From NCBI RefSeq assembly GCF_018310535.1, contig NZ_CP074102.1, forward strand, positions 1,178,001 to 1,242,000: a DNA stretch of 64,000 nt. The letters are read 5' to 3'. Numbering within the stretch: the stretch's first letter is position 1; each line of letters begins with the position of its first letter. Below the pieces are notes generated by a model. It made no database searches. It worked only from the letters and a program-made list of their open reading frames with translations, and had not been told where the DNA came from. Below, in pieces: positions 27,040 to 36,000 of the stretch. Both the position numbers and the translations under genes were made by a program. The stretch is from Streptomyces mirabilis (GTDB lineage: Bacteria; Actinomycetota; Actinomycetes; Streptomycetales; Streptomycetaceae).

Positions 27040-27200
27040 GATGGAGGGAACGGGGCAGCTCAGAGAATCTGCGCGACTCTCCCGAGGCCGCCCCGTCAAA
27101 AGTACCCGGACACTGCCCCCTTTGATTCCTCGTGCACGGCAGCTGTCGCAGCGGGTGACTGCACGACCTGCGCCCCTTCTCAGACAGACCCGTTCGTTGA

Positions 27201-28712
27201 TCACATGTGAATGACGGGCGCGGCGTTCCCGTCCTGCCGCGGCACGCCGCGGCGGTAGAGCAGGGCGGTCACGCCCAGGCCGATGACGAAGATGGCCGCC
27301 GACCACCAGTAGGCGGTGGAGTAGCCCTCGAGGCCGGCCTGGGCCAGGACGCCGGGGTCCTTGGGGTTGCGGCCGGAGAGGTAGCCGGTGACGGCGTCCG
27401 AGGCCATCGTGCTGAGCAGGGCGACGCCGATGGACCCGCCTACCTGCTGGACGGTGTTGACGGCGGCGGACGCAGCCCCTGCATCGGCCGCGGCCACGCC
27501 GGAGGTGGCCAGGCTCATCGCGGGCGCGATGACCGTGCCCAGCCCGACGCCGACGAGCATCAGCTGCGGCAGTACCGACGTCACGTATCCGCTGTTCAGG
27601 TCCAGCGTGGTCATCCAGACCAGGCCGGCGGCCGCAATGGCCATGCCCAGCGGTACCACCGGCTTGGGGCCTATACGGGGCACCACGACGTTGTTGGCCA
27701 CGGCGGAGGCAGACGACGATGCCACGATCATGGGCAAAAAGGCGAAGCCGGTCTTCAGGGCGCTGTAACCGAGGCCCTGCTGCAGGTAGTAGGTCAGGAA
27801 CAGGAACACGCCGAACATGCCCGCGCCGCTGACGAAGAGGGCGGCGAAGGAGGCGCCGCGGTTACGGTCGAGGAGGACCCGCAGAGGCAGCAACGGATAC
27901 GCCGTCCTGCTCTGCCGCCAGACGAAGAGGGCCACCAGTACGGCACCGGCCGCCAGCATGCCCCAGGTCATCGCCGAACCCCAGCCGTGGGTCTCGGCGT
28001 TCGAGAAACCGTAAACCAGGCAGAACAGGCCGGCGGAGACCAGCAGGGTGCCGGGAATGTCGAGCTTCGAGGACCTGTCGCGCGGGGTGCGGTGCAGCAG
28101 GGCTGCGCCACCGACGAACGTCACCACTGCGAAGACCACGTTGACGTACATGGTCCAGCGCCAGTCCAGGTACTCGGTCAGCACCCCGCCGAGGATCAGG
28201 CCGATGGCTCCGCCCGCACCGGCGACCGAGCCTGCGACGGTGAAGGCTTTCGCCCGCTCGCGCGGATCGGTGAAGGTGGTCATCAGGAGCGACAGCGCGG
28301 ACGGGGCCAGCAGGGCGGCGAACCCGCCCTGGATCGCGCGCGCGATGACGAGCATGCCGAAACCGTTCGCCGCGCCTCCCAGCATGGAAGCGGCCGCGAA
28401 GCCGGTCAGACCCACCAGGAAGGTCACCTTCCGTCCGACCAGGTCTGCGACCCGGCCGCCGAGCAGCAGCAGGCTGCCGAAGGCCAGCGCGTAGGCGGTG
28501 ACCACCCACTGTCGGTCGGCGTCCGAGAAGCTCAGGTCGCGCTGGGCGGACGGCAGAGCGATGTTCACGATGGTGCCGTCGAGGACTCCCATCAGTTGGG
28601 CGAGGGAAATGACCATCAGAATCCACCAGCGGCGCTGGTGTGACGGGTCGACAGGCACATTCTCCGGTGCGGTCTCAGCGCCGCGAGCAGCGGCGACGGT
28701 GTTCTGTGACAT
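27201..28712 (-). CDS. MFS drug exporter, DHA2 (14-TMS, EmrB/QacA) type
   Basis: A 503-aa membrane protein with about 14 hydrophobic segments. Motif C-like and antiporter features: LAQLMGVLDGTIVNIALPSA in TM1, GGRVADLVGRKVTFLVGL (motif A) after TM2, and GAGGAIGLILGG (motif C) in TM5. ATG 28712 is chosen over 28766 because GGAGGG lies 10 bp before it. Probably proton-driven efflux of small hydrophobic compounds. Flanked by tetR downstream and an NDH-2 remnant upstream. Confidence 0.92.
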   Translation of the reverse strand: MSQNTVAAARGAETAPENVPVDPSHQRRWWILMVISLAQLMGVLDGTIVNIALPSAQRDLSFSDADRQWVVTAYALAFGSLLLLGGRVADLVGRKVTFLVGLTGFAAASMLGGAANGFGMLVIARAIQGGFAALLAPSALSLLMTTFTDPRERAKAFTVAGSVAGAGGAIGLILGGVLTEYLDWRWTMYVNVVFAVVTFVGGAALLHRTPRDRSSKLDIPGTLLVSAGLFCLVYGFSNAETHGWGSAMTWGMLAAGAVLVALFVWRQSRTAYPLLPLRVLLDRNRGASFAALFVSGAGMFGVFLFLTYYLQQGLGYSALKTGFAFLPMIVASSSASAVANNVVVPRIGPKPVVPLGMAIAAAGLVWMTTLDLNSGYVTSVLPQLMLVGVGLGTVIAPAMSLATSGVAAADAGAASAAVNTVQQVGGSIGVALLSTMASDAVTGYLSGRNPKDPGVLAQAGLEGYSTAYWWSAAIFVIGLGVTALLYRRGVPRQDGNAAPVIHM

Positions 28713-28781
28713 GGGGACAGCCCTCCAGGCGGCGGACGGGGGTACGGCGGAAAGAGAAAGGGACAAAAACGGGCGGCGAGA

Positions 28782-29535
28782 TCAGGCACGGCTGTGGGAC
28801 GGCGTCGCCGCTTCGGTGAACGGGCCGCGCGGGTGCTCCAGTTCGATGAGGCCGACGGATTCCCGCTTCAGGACCGAGGCCAGGATCCAGTCCACAAACA
28901 TGCGTATCGTGCGGTTCAGTGTCGGCACACGGCTGCCGCGGTAGAGGCGGTGGAACCACCACGCCGGGCGATCCTTGAGTTTGATCCTGTTGAAGAGGAT
29001 CGCGACGCCCTTGCGGAGGCCGATGCCAACCACCGCGCCCAGGTTCTTGTGCTGATACTCCTTCAGCGGACGGCCGCGCGGAGCCGCGATCACGTTGTCG
29101 GCGAGCACCGTGGCCTGGCGTACGGCGTGATGCGCGTCGGGAGGGCACCACGCGCCCTCTTCGGCGGCCAGGTTAGGGAACCTGGGAGTTGTCGCCCGCG
29201 GCCCACGCGCGGTCGAGGCCCCTGACCTGGAGCGTGGGCAGGGTGTCGACGTGGCCACGCGAGCCGAGCGGCAGGCCGAACTGGGCCAAGGTGGGGTTGA
29301 GGCAGACACTGGCCGTCCACACGATCATGGAGGCGGCTATCTCGACACCGTTCGCCAGGACCGCGTGCTGCTCGACGCAGTACTCCATGGAGGTCTCGAG
29401 GTGCACCTCGATCGTCAGCTGAGCCATGACGTGACCGCGCACGCTGACGGCCTCCTCGAGCGACTTCGCACAGATGCCGTGCTCGGCCAGGCCGGGCATG
29501 GGGAACGTGCGGGAGCCACTGCGCCTAGCGGTCAA
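28782..29535 (-). pseudogene. Type II NADH dehydrogenase (NDH-2), truncated and frameshifted
   Basis: The leftward pieces LEEAVSVRGHVMAQLTIEVH, ASMIVWTASVCLNPTLAQFG, VRGLDRAWAAGDNSQVP and, in another frame, APRGRPLKEYQHKNLGAVVG, then KGVAILFNRIKLKDRPAWWF form the C-terminal two thirds of an NDH-2/FAD oxidoreductase. A frameshift lies near 29175, where the GDNSQVP frame meets TAA. The N-terminal FAD-binding GxGxxG part is missing: homology stops at the edge of the 824-bp duplicated block (29538). Confidence 0.85.
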
Positions 29536-29578
29536 GGTCCCGGAGGGGGTGGGGGTGGGCCCCCTCCGGGGGTGGGGG

Positions 29579-30208
29579 TCAGCTGGCGGCCTGGGCGAGC
29601 AGTGGCTTGAGGGCCGGGTGCTGGAGGGCTTCCTCGGCGGCGGGGTTGTCCAGGACGTCCTGGAAGGCGGCGTTGATCTGGTGGGCCTTGGCGATCTCCG
29701 GCATCGTCAGGGAGCCGACCGGGTTGAAGTAGGCGGCGGCCTGCTGCTGCCCGTCCTGCAGGATCTGCTTCATGCCGGCCATGTTCGCGAGGATGTGCTC
29801 CTCGAAGCCCTCGCGGGTCTTGTCGCCGGTGAGTGCCTCGAGGCCGCCGGACTTCTCGATCCACGGGGCGATCTTGGTGTCCCACTCGGTGGTGTGCTGC
29901 ATCCAGTCCACGAAGTGCTCGAAGCCGACGGTCAGGAACGCGTCGTCGATGTAGGGGTCCCACTCGGTCTCGAAGGTGGTGGCCCACAGCAGGCGCGTGC
30001 CGTTGTCGAAGACCACGTGGCGGGAGTCACGCAGACCGGTCTTGATGGTGGCGGCGATGTCGCCCTGCCGCAGGGCCTCGCACATCCGCTGGCAGGCCGC
30101 CGCCACCTCCTGCTCATGTCCCGGCTTGACGTGGAAGTAGGTGGCCAGCTCGGAGACGACACCTTCGGTGCGGCCCTTGCCCGCCTTCTTCGTGATCGAA
30201 GCGGTCAT
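29579..30208 (-). CDS. DyP-cluster protein of 209 aa, copy B
   Basis: The protein is identical to that at 23623-24252, with the same ribosome site GGAGGAAATC. It is followed leftward by the NDH-2 remnant, the MFS exporter and tetR, so in this copy the operator could drive the exporter and its regulator if transcription passes the hairpin. Two intact identical genes imply a very recent duplication or ongoing gene conversion. Confidence 0.75.
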   Translation of the reverse strand: MTASITKKAGKGRTEGVVSELATYFHVKPGHEQEVAAACQRMCEALRQGDIAATIKTGLRDSRHVVFDNGTRLLWATTFETEWDPYIDDAFLTVGFEHFVDWMQHTTEWDTKIAPWIEKSGGLEALTGDKTREGFEEHILANMAGMKQILQDGQQQAAAYFNPVGSLTMPEIAKAHQINAAFQDVLDNPAAEEALQHPALKPLLAQAAS

Positions 30209-30300
30209 GATTTCCTCCATGAGAGACCTTGTGCGCAAATGCAGTGGCATGAGCGGTATCTGCGGATAGTCGCGGGATCTGCCTTTTCGCAACCCCGATG

Positions 30301-30345
30301 TGAGACAGATTGACTCACAGAGAGTCTATGAGTCAACTTGTCTCA
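30301..30345. promoter_or_regulatory. Double TGAGACA operator, copy B
   Basis: Identical to 24345-24389. It lies 93 bp before the second copy of the 209-aa gene. Confidence 0.75.
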
Positions 30346-30596
30346 GAGAGACCTGTGTCACGCCACCGCCTTCAGTTCGCATGCGGCCACGCGGGCGCAG
30401 GCGGCCCCGGCGTTCGAGAGTCGACGTCGGCACACCCGTCGATGGCGGCATCAGCAGAGAGTCCCGACGGCTGCAAGGTCATCAGTCCGCCGCAAGCCAC
30501 GCCTTGACTGTTCGACAGGCCGGCACGGGCCGCGACCAGATCCAGCGGACCGCCCGCCGTTCGACATTTGTAGACATTCCCTGATATCACTGCACT

Positions 30597-30615
30597 TCCA
30601 TACGCCGTATGGAAC
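30597..30615. promoter_or_regulatory. CATACG-family operator
   Basis: TTCCATACGCCGTATGGAA is a perfect 9-bp-arm palindrome around one base, the best copy of this operator in the window. It lies 170 bp before the rightward secreted-protein gene. The 200 bp to its left (30362-30596) contain no gene. Confidence 0.7.
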
Positions 30616-30785
30616 TTAGCGGAGTGCCACCGAACCAGCGGCTTCCGTTTCGGCTGATGGCCGTCGGCTGTGCCCTCACGAGGGGTGAACTCGCCGATGC
30701 GGCTTCGACATTGATGGGGCGCACCGCATCACCTGCATAAGTGATCGCCGGGACTGCGGATGACGCCAACGCGAAGGAGATAACC

Positions 30786-31226
30786 ATGAGGAAGCTCACG
30801 AGGCGCATTTCTCTCGCTGCCGCCTCCACCGCGGTCGCGGGTGGAGCCATTCTTTGCGCCGGGAGCACCGCCTCGGCCGCGGTTCCTGAGTCTGCGCCCG
30901 TGGAGCGCCCGGCCGTCAGCATCAAGGCCGACGACTACCGCGGGGACCGCAGCGTTGCCTACTGGCACAACTCCGAGGAGGACTACCGCCGGGACGGATA
31001 CGGCGCCCGACAGCACAGCGACCACTTCGCCGACTCGGACCGGTACGACCGCCACGGTCACTCCCACCACTGGGATGACGAGGCCAACAGCTGGAAGCGC
31101 GACAGGAACTACCGCTACGACCGGGACCGTTCCGACCGCAACTCGAACCGGTACGACCGTGACTGGGACCGGAACAACCACGACTACAACCGGTGCAACC
31201 ACGACCAAGATCGCGACAACCAGTGA
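30786..31226 (+). CDS. Secreted, His/Asp-rich repeat protein
   Basis: A 146-aa precursor; ATG 30786 follows GGAGATAACC. Residues 1-36 are a signal peptide (MRKLTRRISLAAASTAVAGG, cleavage after SASA). The mature part is extremely hydrophilic: HGHSHHWDDEAN and then a degenerate YDRD/NRYD repeat (YRYDRDRSDRNSNRYDRDWD) up to the end. No Cys except one near the C-terminus. Dense His, Asp and Asn suggest a metal-binding, disordered extracellular protein; the nickel/cobalt permease 400 bp downstream supports this but does not prove it. Confidence 0.75.
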   Translation: MRKLTRRISLAAASTAVAGGAILCAGSTASAAVPESAPVERPAVSIKADDYRGDRSVAYWHNSEEDYRRDGYGARQHSDHFADSDRYDRHGHSHHWDDEANSWKRDRNYRYDRDRSDRNSNRYDRDWDRNNHDYNRCNHDQDRDNQ

Positions 31227-31230
31227 GACG

Positions 31231-31271
31231 GGCGACGTTGGCACGGGTGGGCTCAGACCGTGCACGTCGCC
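31231..31271. terminator. Hairpin after the secreted-protein gene
   Basis: GGCGACGT-TG-GCACGG (31231-31246) pairs with CCGTGCACGTCGCC (31258-31271): a 14-bp stem with a 2-base bulge, 5 bp past the stop codon. It is a good candidate terminator. Confidence 0.6.
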
Positions 31272-31389
31272 GTGATGTCCGCTGACGGTAGGGATGCGGA
31301 CGCCGATCTCGGGGTCGACGACTCCCGACCGCGCCCAGGCAGCAGGCAGGAGGGGCTCAACGGCACCCTCCTGCCTGCACCTGTCGACA

Positions 31390-31434
31390 TTCCATACGGC
31401 GTACGGATTGGGTGATACCGTACAGCGTATGAAA
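31390..31434. promoter_or_regulatory. Two CATACG operators flanking a promoter
   Basis: TTCCATACGGCGTACGGA (31390-31407) and ACCGTACAGCGTATGAAA (31417-31434) flank GTGATACC (31412-31419), a likely -10 region. An ATG (31429) lies inside the second site, as in the leaderless tetR genes, but the frame after it (MKRPRRFRPAGRP...) shows no HTH. The nickel permease starts 180 bp downstream. The remaining spacer up to 31616 holds no other gene. Confidence 0.7.
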
Positions 31435-31616
31435 CGTCCGCGCCGATTTCGTCCGGCCGGAAGACCCCTCTGGGCGCGGGCCCCCGGGCCTGCTCGTCGG
31501 AGTCAGCGGCAACACCGAGACGAGAGCCGCGGTCGGCGACGAGGTGAGAACGGCTGCTGCCCGGCGAGAGCCGCGCACCTTGATCACGTTCTTTAAGAAG
31601 TGAGGGAAGACCGCAC

Positions 31617-32753
31617 ATGACAGCCGCGCCGACGGCCACCGGCGGCCTCCGCTCCCGATGGCGACGCATATCCGGCTCGATGAGCCGTGCCGAGTGGGGC
31701 CGCGCAGCCGGCATGGCCACCTTTATCATCGCGCTCCACGTCATCGGGTGGTTCACGCTGGTGGCGATCGTGGCCCCGGAGCACTACAGCCTGGGTACCA
31801 AGGGCTTCGGGATCGGCATCGGGGTGAGCGCCTACATCCTGGGCATGCGGCACGCGTTCGACGCCGACCACATCGCCGCGATCGACAACACCACCCGCAA
31901 GCTCATGGACGAGGACCGACGTCCCCTGTCGGTCGGCTTCTGGTTCTCCCTGGGGCACTCCAGTGTCGTGTTCGTGCTGACCCTCCTGCTCTCCCTGGGC
32001 GTCAAATCCCTTGCCGCACCGGTCCGCGAGGACAACTCCGAGCTGCACCACGTCACCGAGCTGATCGGCACGACCGTCTCCGGGACGTTCCTCTACCTCA
32101 TCGCCATCATCAACATCGTTATCCTTACGGGCATCTGGAAGGTGTTCCGGCAGATGCGGTCCGGCCACTTCGACGAGGCCGCGCTGGAGCAACAGCTCAA
32201 CAACCGCGGCCTCGTCAACCGCCTGCTGGGACGCGTGATGAAGTCGATCACCAAGCCGTGGCAGATGTATCCACTCGGCCTGCTGTTCGGCCTCGGCTTC
32301 GACACCGCCACCGAGGTCGCTCTGCTGGTGCTGGCCGGCTCCGGAGCCGCCTCCGGCCTGCCCTGGTACGCCATCCTCTGCCTGCCGGTCCTTTTCGCGG
32401 CCGGCATGAGCCTGCTGGACACCATCGACGGTTCTTTCATGAACTTCGCCTACGGCTGGGCCTTTTCCAATCCGGTACGGAAGGTCTACTACAACCTCAC
32501 CATCACCGGCCTGTCCGTCGCCGTCGCGCTGGTCATCGGCACCGCCGAGCTGTTGGGCCTGCTCGCCGACAAGGCGCGCCTGCACGGCGCGTTCTGGGAC
32601 TGGATCAGCGGCCTGAACCTGAACACCGTCGGCTTCGTCATCGTCGGCCTGTTCTTCGCCACGTGGGCTGCTGCCCTGGCCGTGTGGAAGCTCGGCCGTA
32701 TCGAGGAGAAGTGGACCGCCGGGCTGCAGCCCGTCGAGCAGCAGGCCGACTGA
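31617..32753 (+). CDS. Nickel/cobalt permease, NiCoT family
   Basis: A 378-aa membrane protein with about eight hydrophobic segments. The family signature RHAFDADHIAAIDNTTRK holds the HX4DH metal motif (H79, D84, H85). The second and third signatures GLLFGLGFDTATEVALL and GMSLLDTIDGSFMNFAYGWA are also intact. It imports Ni2+ or Co2+ for enzymes such as urease, hydrogenase, Ni-superoxide dismutase or for B12. Two CATACG operators upstream suggest TetR control rather than the usual Nur site. Confidence 0.94.
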   Translation: MTAAPTATGGLRSRWRRISGSMSRAEWGRAAGMATFIIALHVIGWFTLVAIVAPEHYSLGTKGFGIGIGVSAYILGMRHAFDADHIAAIDNTTRKLMDEDRRPLSVGFWFSLGHSSVVFVLTLLLSLGVKSLAAPVREDNSELHHVTELIGTTVSGTFLYLIAIINIVILTGIWKVFRQMRSGHFDEAALEQQLNNRGLVNRLLGRVMKSITKPWQMYPLGLLFGLGFDTATEVALLVLAGSGAASGLPWYAILCLPVLFAAGMSLLDTIDGSFMNFAYGWAFSNPVRKVYYNLTITGLSVAVALVIGTAELLGLLADKARLHGAFWDWISGLNLNTVGFVIVGLFFATWAAALAVWKLGRIEEKWTAGLQPVEQQAD

Positions 32754-32839
32754 CAGCGGGTGACGCGTGAGTTCGGCTGGAGGGCGCACGTGTGGTCACG
32801 GTGCCGATCGGCGCCCTGGTCTCGCCTCGGGCCGCTTCA

Positions 32840-33036
32840 CCTGCCGCAACGCGACCACCGCCCTGTCCGCCTTGGGCAGCACCCTGATGTCCCTCGTGGC
32901 GCTGCGGCTGGCCCGCCCCGACCTCGACGGCGACGAGGCCGCCTCCAACCTGGCAGAGATGGTCCTGCGCATGCTCGGCGTCCCTCCGGACGACGCCCGT
33001 GAGGTCACCCAGCGCCCGCTGCCCGGCCTCGACTGA
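32840..33036 (+). pseudogene. TetR-family regulator, C-terminal remnant
   Basis: About 65 codons: SALGSTLMSLVALRLARPDL, DGDEAASNLAEMVLRMLGVP, and DDAREVTQRPLPGLD. The end matches that of the TetR protein at 58207 (MFGMTRAEAQEIATRPLPSL). No HTH precedes it; the DNA between it and the permease stop is out of frame. Confidence 0.65.
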
Positions 33037-33041
33037 CAGCT

Positions 33042-33078
33042 CAGGGGCCCGGCGTCCAGAAGGGATGCCAGGCCCCTG
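33042..33078. terminator. Hairpin between convergent units
   Basis: CAGGGGCC (33042-33049) and GGCCCCTG (33071-33078), a perfect 8-bp stem with a 21-base loop, between the TetR remnant and the end of the leftward protease gene. Confidence 0.5.
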
Positions 33079-33096
33079 CGTGCTTGCGCTGGGCGC

Positions 33097-36000
33097 TTAC
33101 CTCAGCGCCGCCAGGGCTGCGTCGACGCCCGCGATGGGCGAGCCGAGACCGGTGACCGTGTCGTAACCCGGCCCGGCCGTGCACTCGGCACCGCAGGGGC
33201 CGTTGGAGCCGGAGGTGATGTCGCGCAGGGAGGTGCTGTCCAGCGCGTACACATCGGTGTGCGCGGTGTCACCCTCAGGGCCGTCGGAAGCCAGGTGCGG
33301 CTTGCCGGCGGCGGCCCGGAGCTGGTCGGCCGAGGCGATGATCGCGCCCCAGATCGGGGCGGACAGGCTGGTGCCGCCCACCTCGAACCACACGGACCTG
33401 GTGGCGTCACCGACGGTCATGGTCATGTAGACCGGTACACCGGTGGTGGGATCGGCGACGAAGCTGACGTCCGGCGTGGCCCGGAGCGGCGAGGACTGCA
33501 CGCCGTCCTGGTAGGCCGGGCGCGGCTCGAAGTAGCTCAGGCCGCCGCCGGTGGATTTCCACGCCGTCTCGTCCGTGGTGTTGCCGTCGGCGTCCAATCG
33601 GAGGTTGGTGCCTCCGATGGCCAGGGCGTAGGGGTTGGTGGCCGAGTAGCCGCTGGGGTAGCCGGAGTCCCCGGTCGACTGGACGCAGACCGAGTCGGCC
33701 AGCTTGCAGTGGCCGTCGTAGAAGGCCTCCTCGGAGAACTCGCCGGAGCCCCAGCTGTTGCTGACCGCGGCCGGGTGCAGTGCCGCGGCGACGTCATCGG
33801 CCCGGTAGAGCGCGGCCATGGTCGGGTCTGTGCCTTCGACCAGGACGATCTTGGCGTGCGGGGCCACCGAGTGCGCCCACTCGATGTCCAGCGCCGCTTC
33901 CTCGTTCCAGCCGGTGTCGACGTCGGGCTGGGTGCCGTCCGCGTAGACCTGCTGGAAGTCGAAGCAGTCCGCTCCCGCGCTCGCCGTATCGCAGGTCTGC
34001 GGCAGGTCGAAGTGCGCGGAGAAGTGGTTCAGGTCCTGCTTCGCCGTCGGATAGTGGTAGGCGTCGACGATCGCGATCGTCTGGCCGGTGCCGTCGCCCT
34101 TGAGGCCCAGGCGTGCCTGGATCTGCTGCGGGGTGTAGCCGCGGGTGACCTCACTGGTGTTGTCCCGGCCCACGCTCAGCTTCTTGGCCGCCGCGGCTTT
34201 GCTCTGGATCTCGATCGGGACCGAAGCGGTGCCGATCGGCATGTCGAGTTCCTTCAGCGGGCTCGCGCTGCGGGGGCCGTTGTCGTCGGGCTGATCGGCC
34301 CGGGCAGCGGCCGACGGGGCCGCGACCGATGTGCCGCCGCCCGGAGGGGTCGGGATCCGGGTGGGCTCGTCCTCGGAGAGCTGGTACGTGGTCAGGCCGT
34401 GCGGGAAGTAGTCGATGTCGTTGACGCTGTCGCCGATCGCCGAGGCAGAGATTCGCAGGGCGCGCCAGTCGAGCGCGAGACCGATCATGTCGTCACCCGG
34501 CCCGTCGCCCAGCTCGGCTGTCTGGACCTGGCTCGCACCCAGGGCGGAGTCCACGGCGCTCTCGCGGAGGAACCCGTCGTTGTCCGCGAAGGGTGTGTCG
34601 TAGGACCACAGAGCCTGGTAGGCGCCGACGAACGCCTCGGTTCCGCCGACGGACTTGGCGAACACCCCGGAGTGGAAGCCGAAGAAGGTGGGCACGTCGT
34701 AGGGCTCGCTGCCGTCCGCCGGGTAGACCATGTCGTTGAACTCGCGCATCTCGACCAGGCCGGTCTTCTTGGACGCGACGAAGCCCTGTGACATCCCGGG
34801 GCTGTCGTAGGTCTTGAGCACCGCGCCCGTGCGGGAATCGAGGATCTGGACCAGGTGGTGGTAGGTCGTGAAATCGCCGGTGTACGCGAAGGCGACACCA
34901 TGCCCGTCCGCGCCCGGGATGTTCGGATCGGCCAGGGCCGGGTTGGTCGGCACGATCGCGACGGCGCCCGAACCGGTCGGGGTCTCGGTCCAGACCGGGG
35001 TGCCGGTGGCGGCGTCCAGGCTGACCGCCGTCGGCGCCGGATCGGTGACCTCCCTGGGCAAGCCCCCCTTGTGCGTGCCGCCGTACTCGAAGAACAGGTG
35101 TCCGGCGTCGTCCGTGGTGACGCTGGAGAAGAACAGGCTCTTGCCCTCCGTGCCCTTCGGCCGGTACGTCCAGAGCGTCTTGCCCTGCGCGGTGTACGCG
35201 GTCAGGCTGCTGCCCGGGACGACGATCTCGGAGCCGTTGTGGCCGTTGCCCACGACCGTGAGTGAGGCGACGTAGCCGCCGGTGTGAACGTGCGCCCGCA
35301 CGTCACCAGTGTGCGTGCTCACAACGGCGAAGCCCTGATCGGTCGCGGCCACCACGGAGTCACCGGCCGTGTCCTTGCCGGGGTTCGGCAGGAGACACAG
35401 GGCGTGCACCGAGCTGTCGACCGTGGCCCTCCACAGGACGGTCGGCGTCGCCTTCTTCAGGGTTTTGCCGTCGAGGGCGAAGACGCCGCGGCTCTGACCA
35501 CCGGTGATCAGGTCCTTGGTCCCGTCGCCGTTCACGTCCGTGGCGACGGCCGTGTAGAGGTCGCCGGCCAGGGGCAGGGTCTGCGCCTTGCCGCTGCGGG
35601 GGTTGACCGTGTAGGCGGTGTCGTCATAGCCGACGGTGAGGAGTCCGCCTTGGTAGCGGGTGAGCGTGTCGCCGGAGACGGCACCCTCCTGCCGCCAGTC
35701 GAGGTGACCGCTCGCGGCATTGAGTCCGAGGAGCTGGGTGTGCTCGGGACCCGCGGGGGTGGCGGCGGTGTCTTTCGTCGGGTCCGAGAGCGAGGCGAAC
35801 ACCTCGCTGCCCTTCGCGTCGGACGACAACTCCATGGTCGGGGCGTTGGGCCCGCCGACCGTGGAGGCGGTGGCGTAGGACCAGAGGGTGTGGCCCTGAC
35901 CGTCCCAGCCGGAGATGGTGTTCTGACCGTCCGACAGGTCGGCGTCGACACCGAGCTCGGCTACCGCGAACCGGGGCTGACCGCCGTGGGCGTTCGGCAG

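Larger units (their letters stand above)
29538..30361. repeat. 824-bp duplicated block, copy B
   Basis: Second copy of 23582-24405 in the same orientation. Its left edge abuts the truncated NDH-2 gene, indicating that this copy arrived by recombination and replaced the gene's start. It carries the hairpin at 29539-29570, the gene at 29579 and the operator at 30301. Confidence 0.9.
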
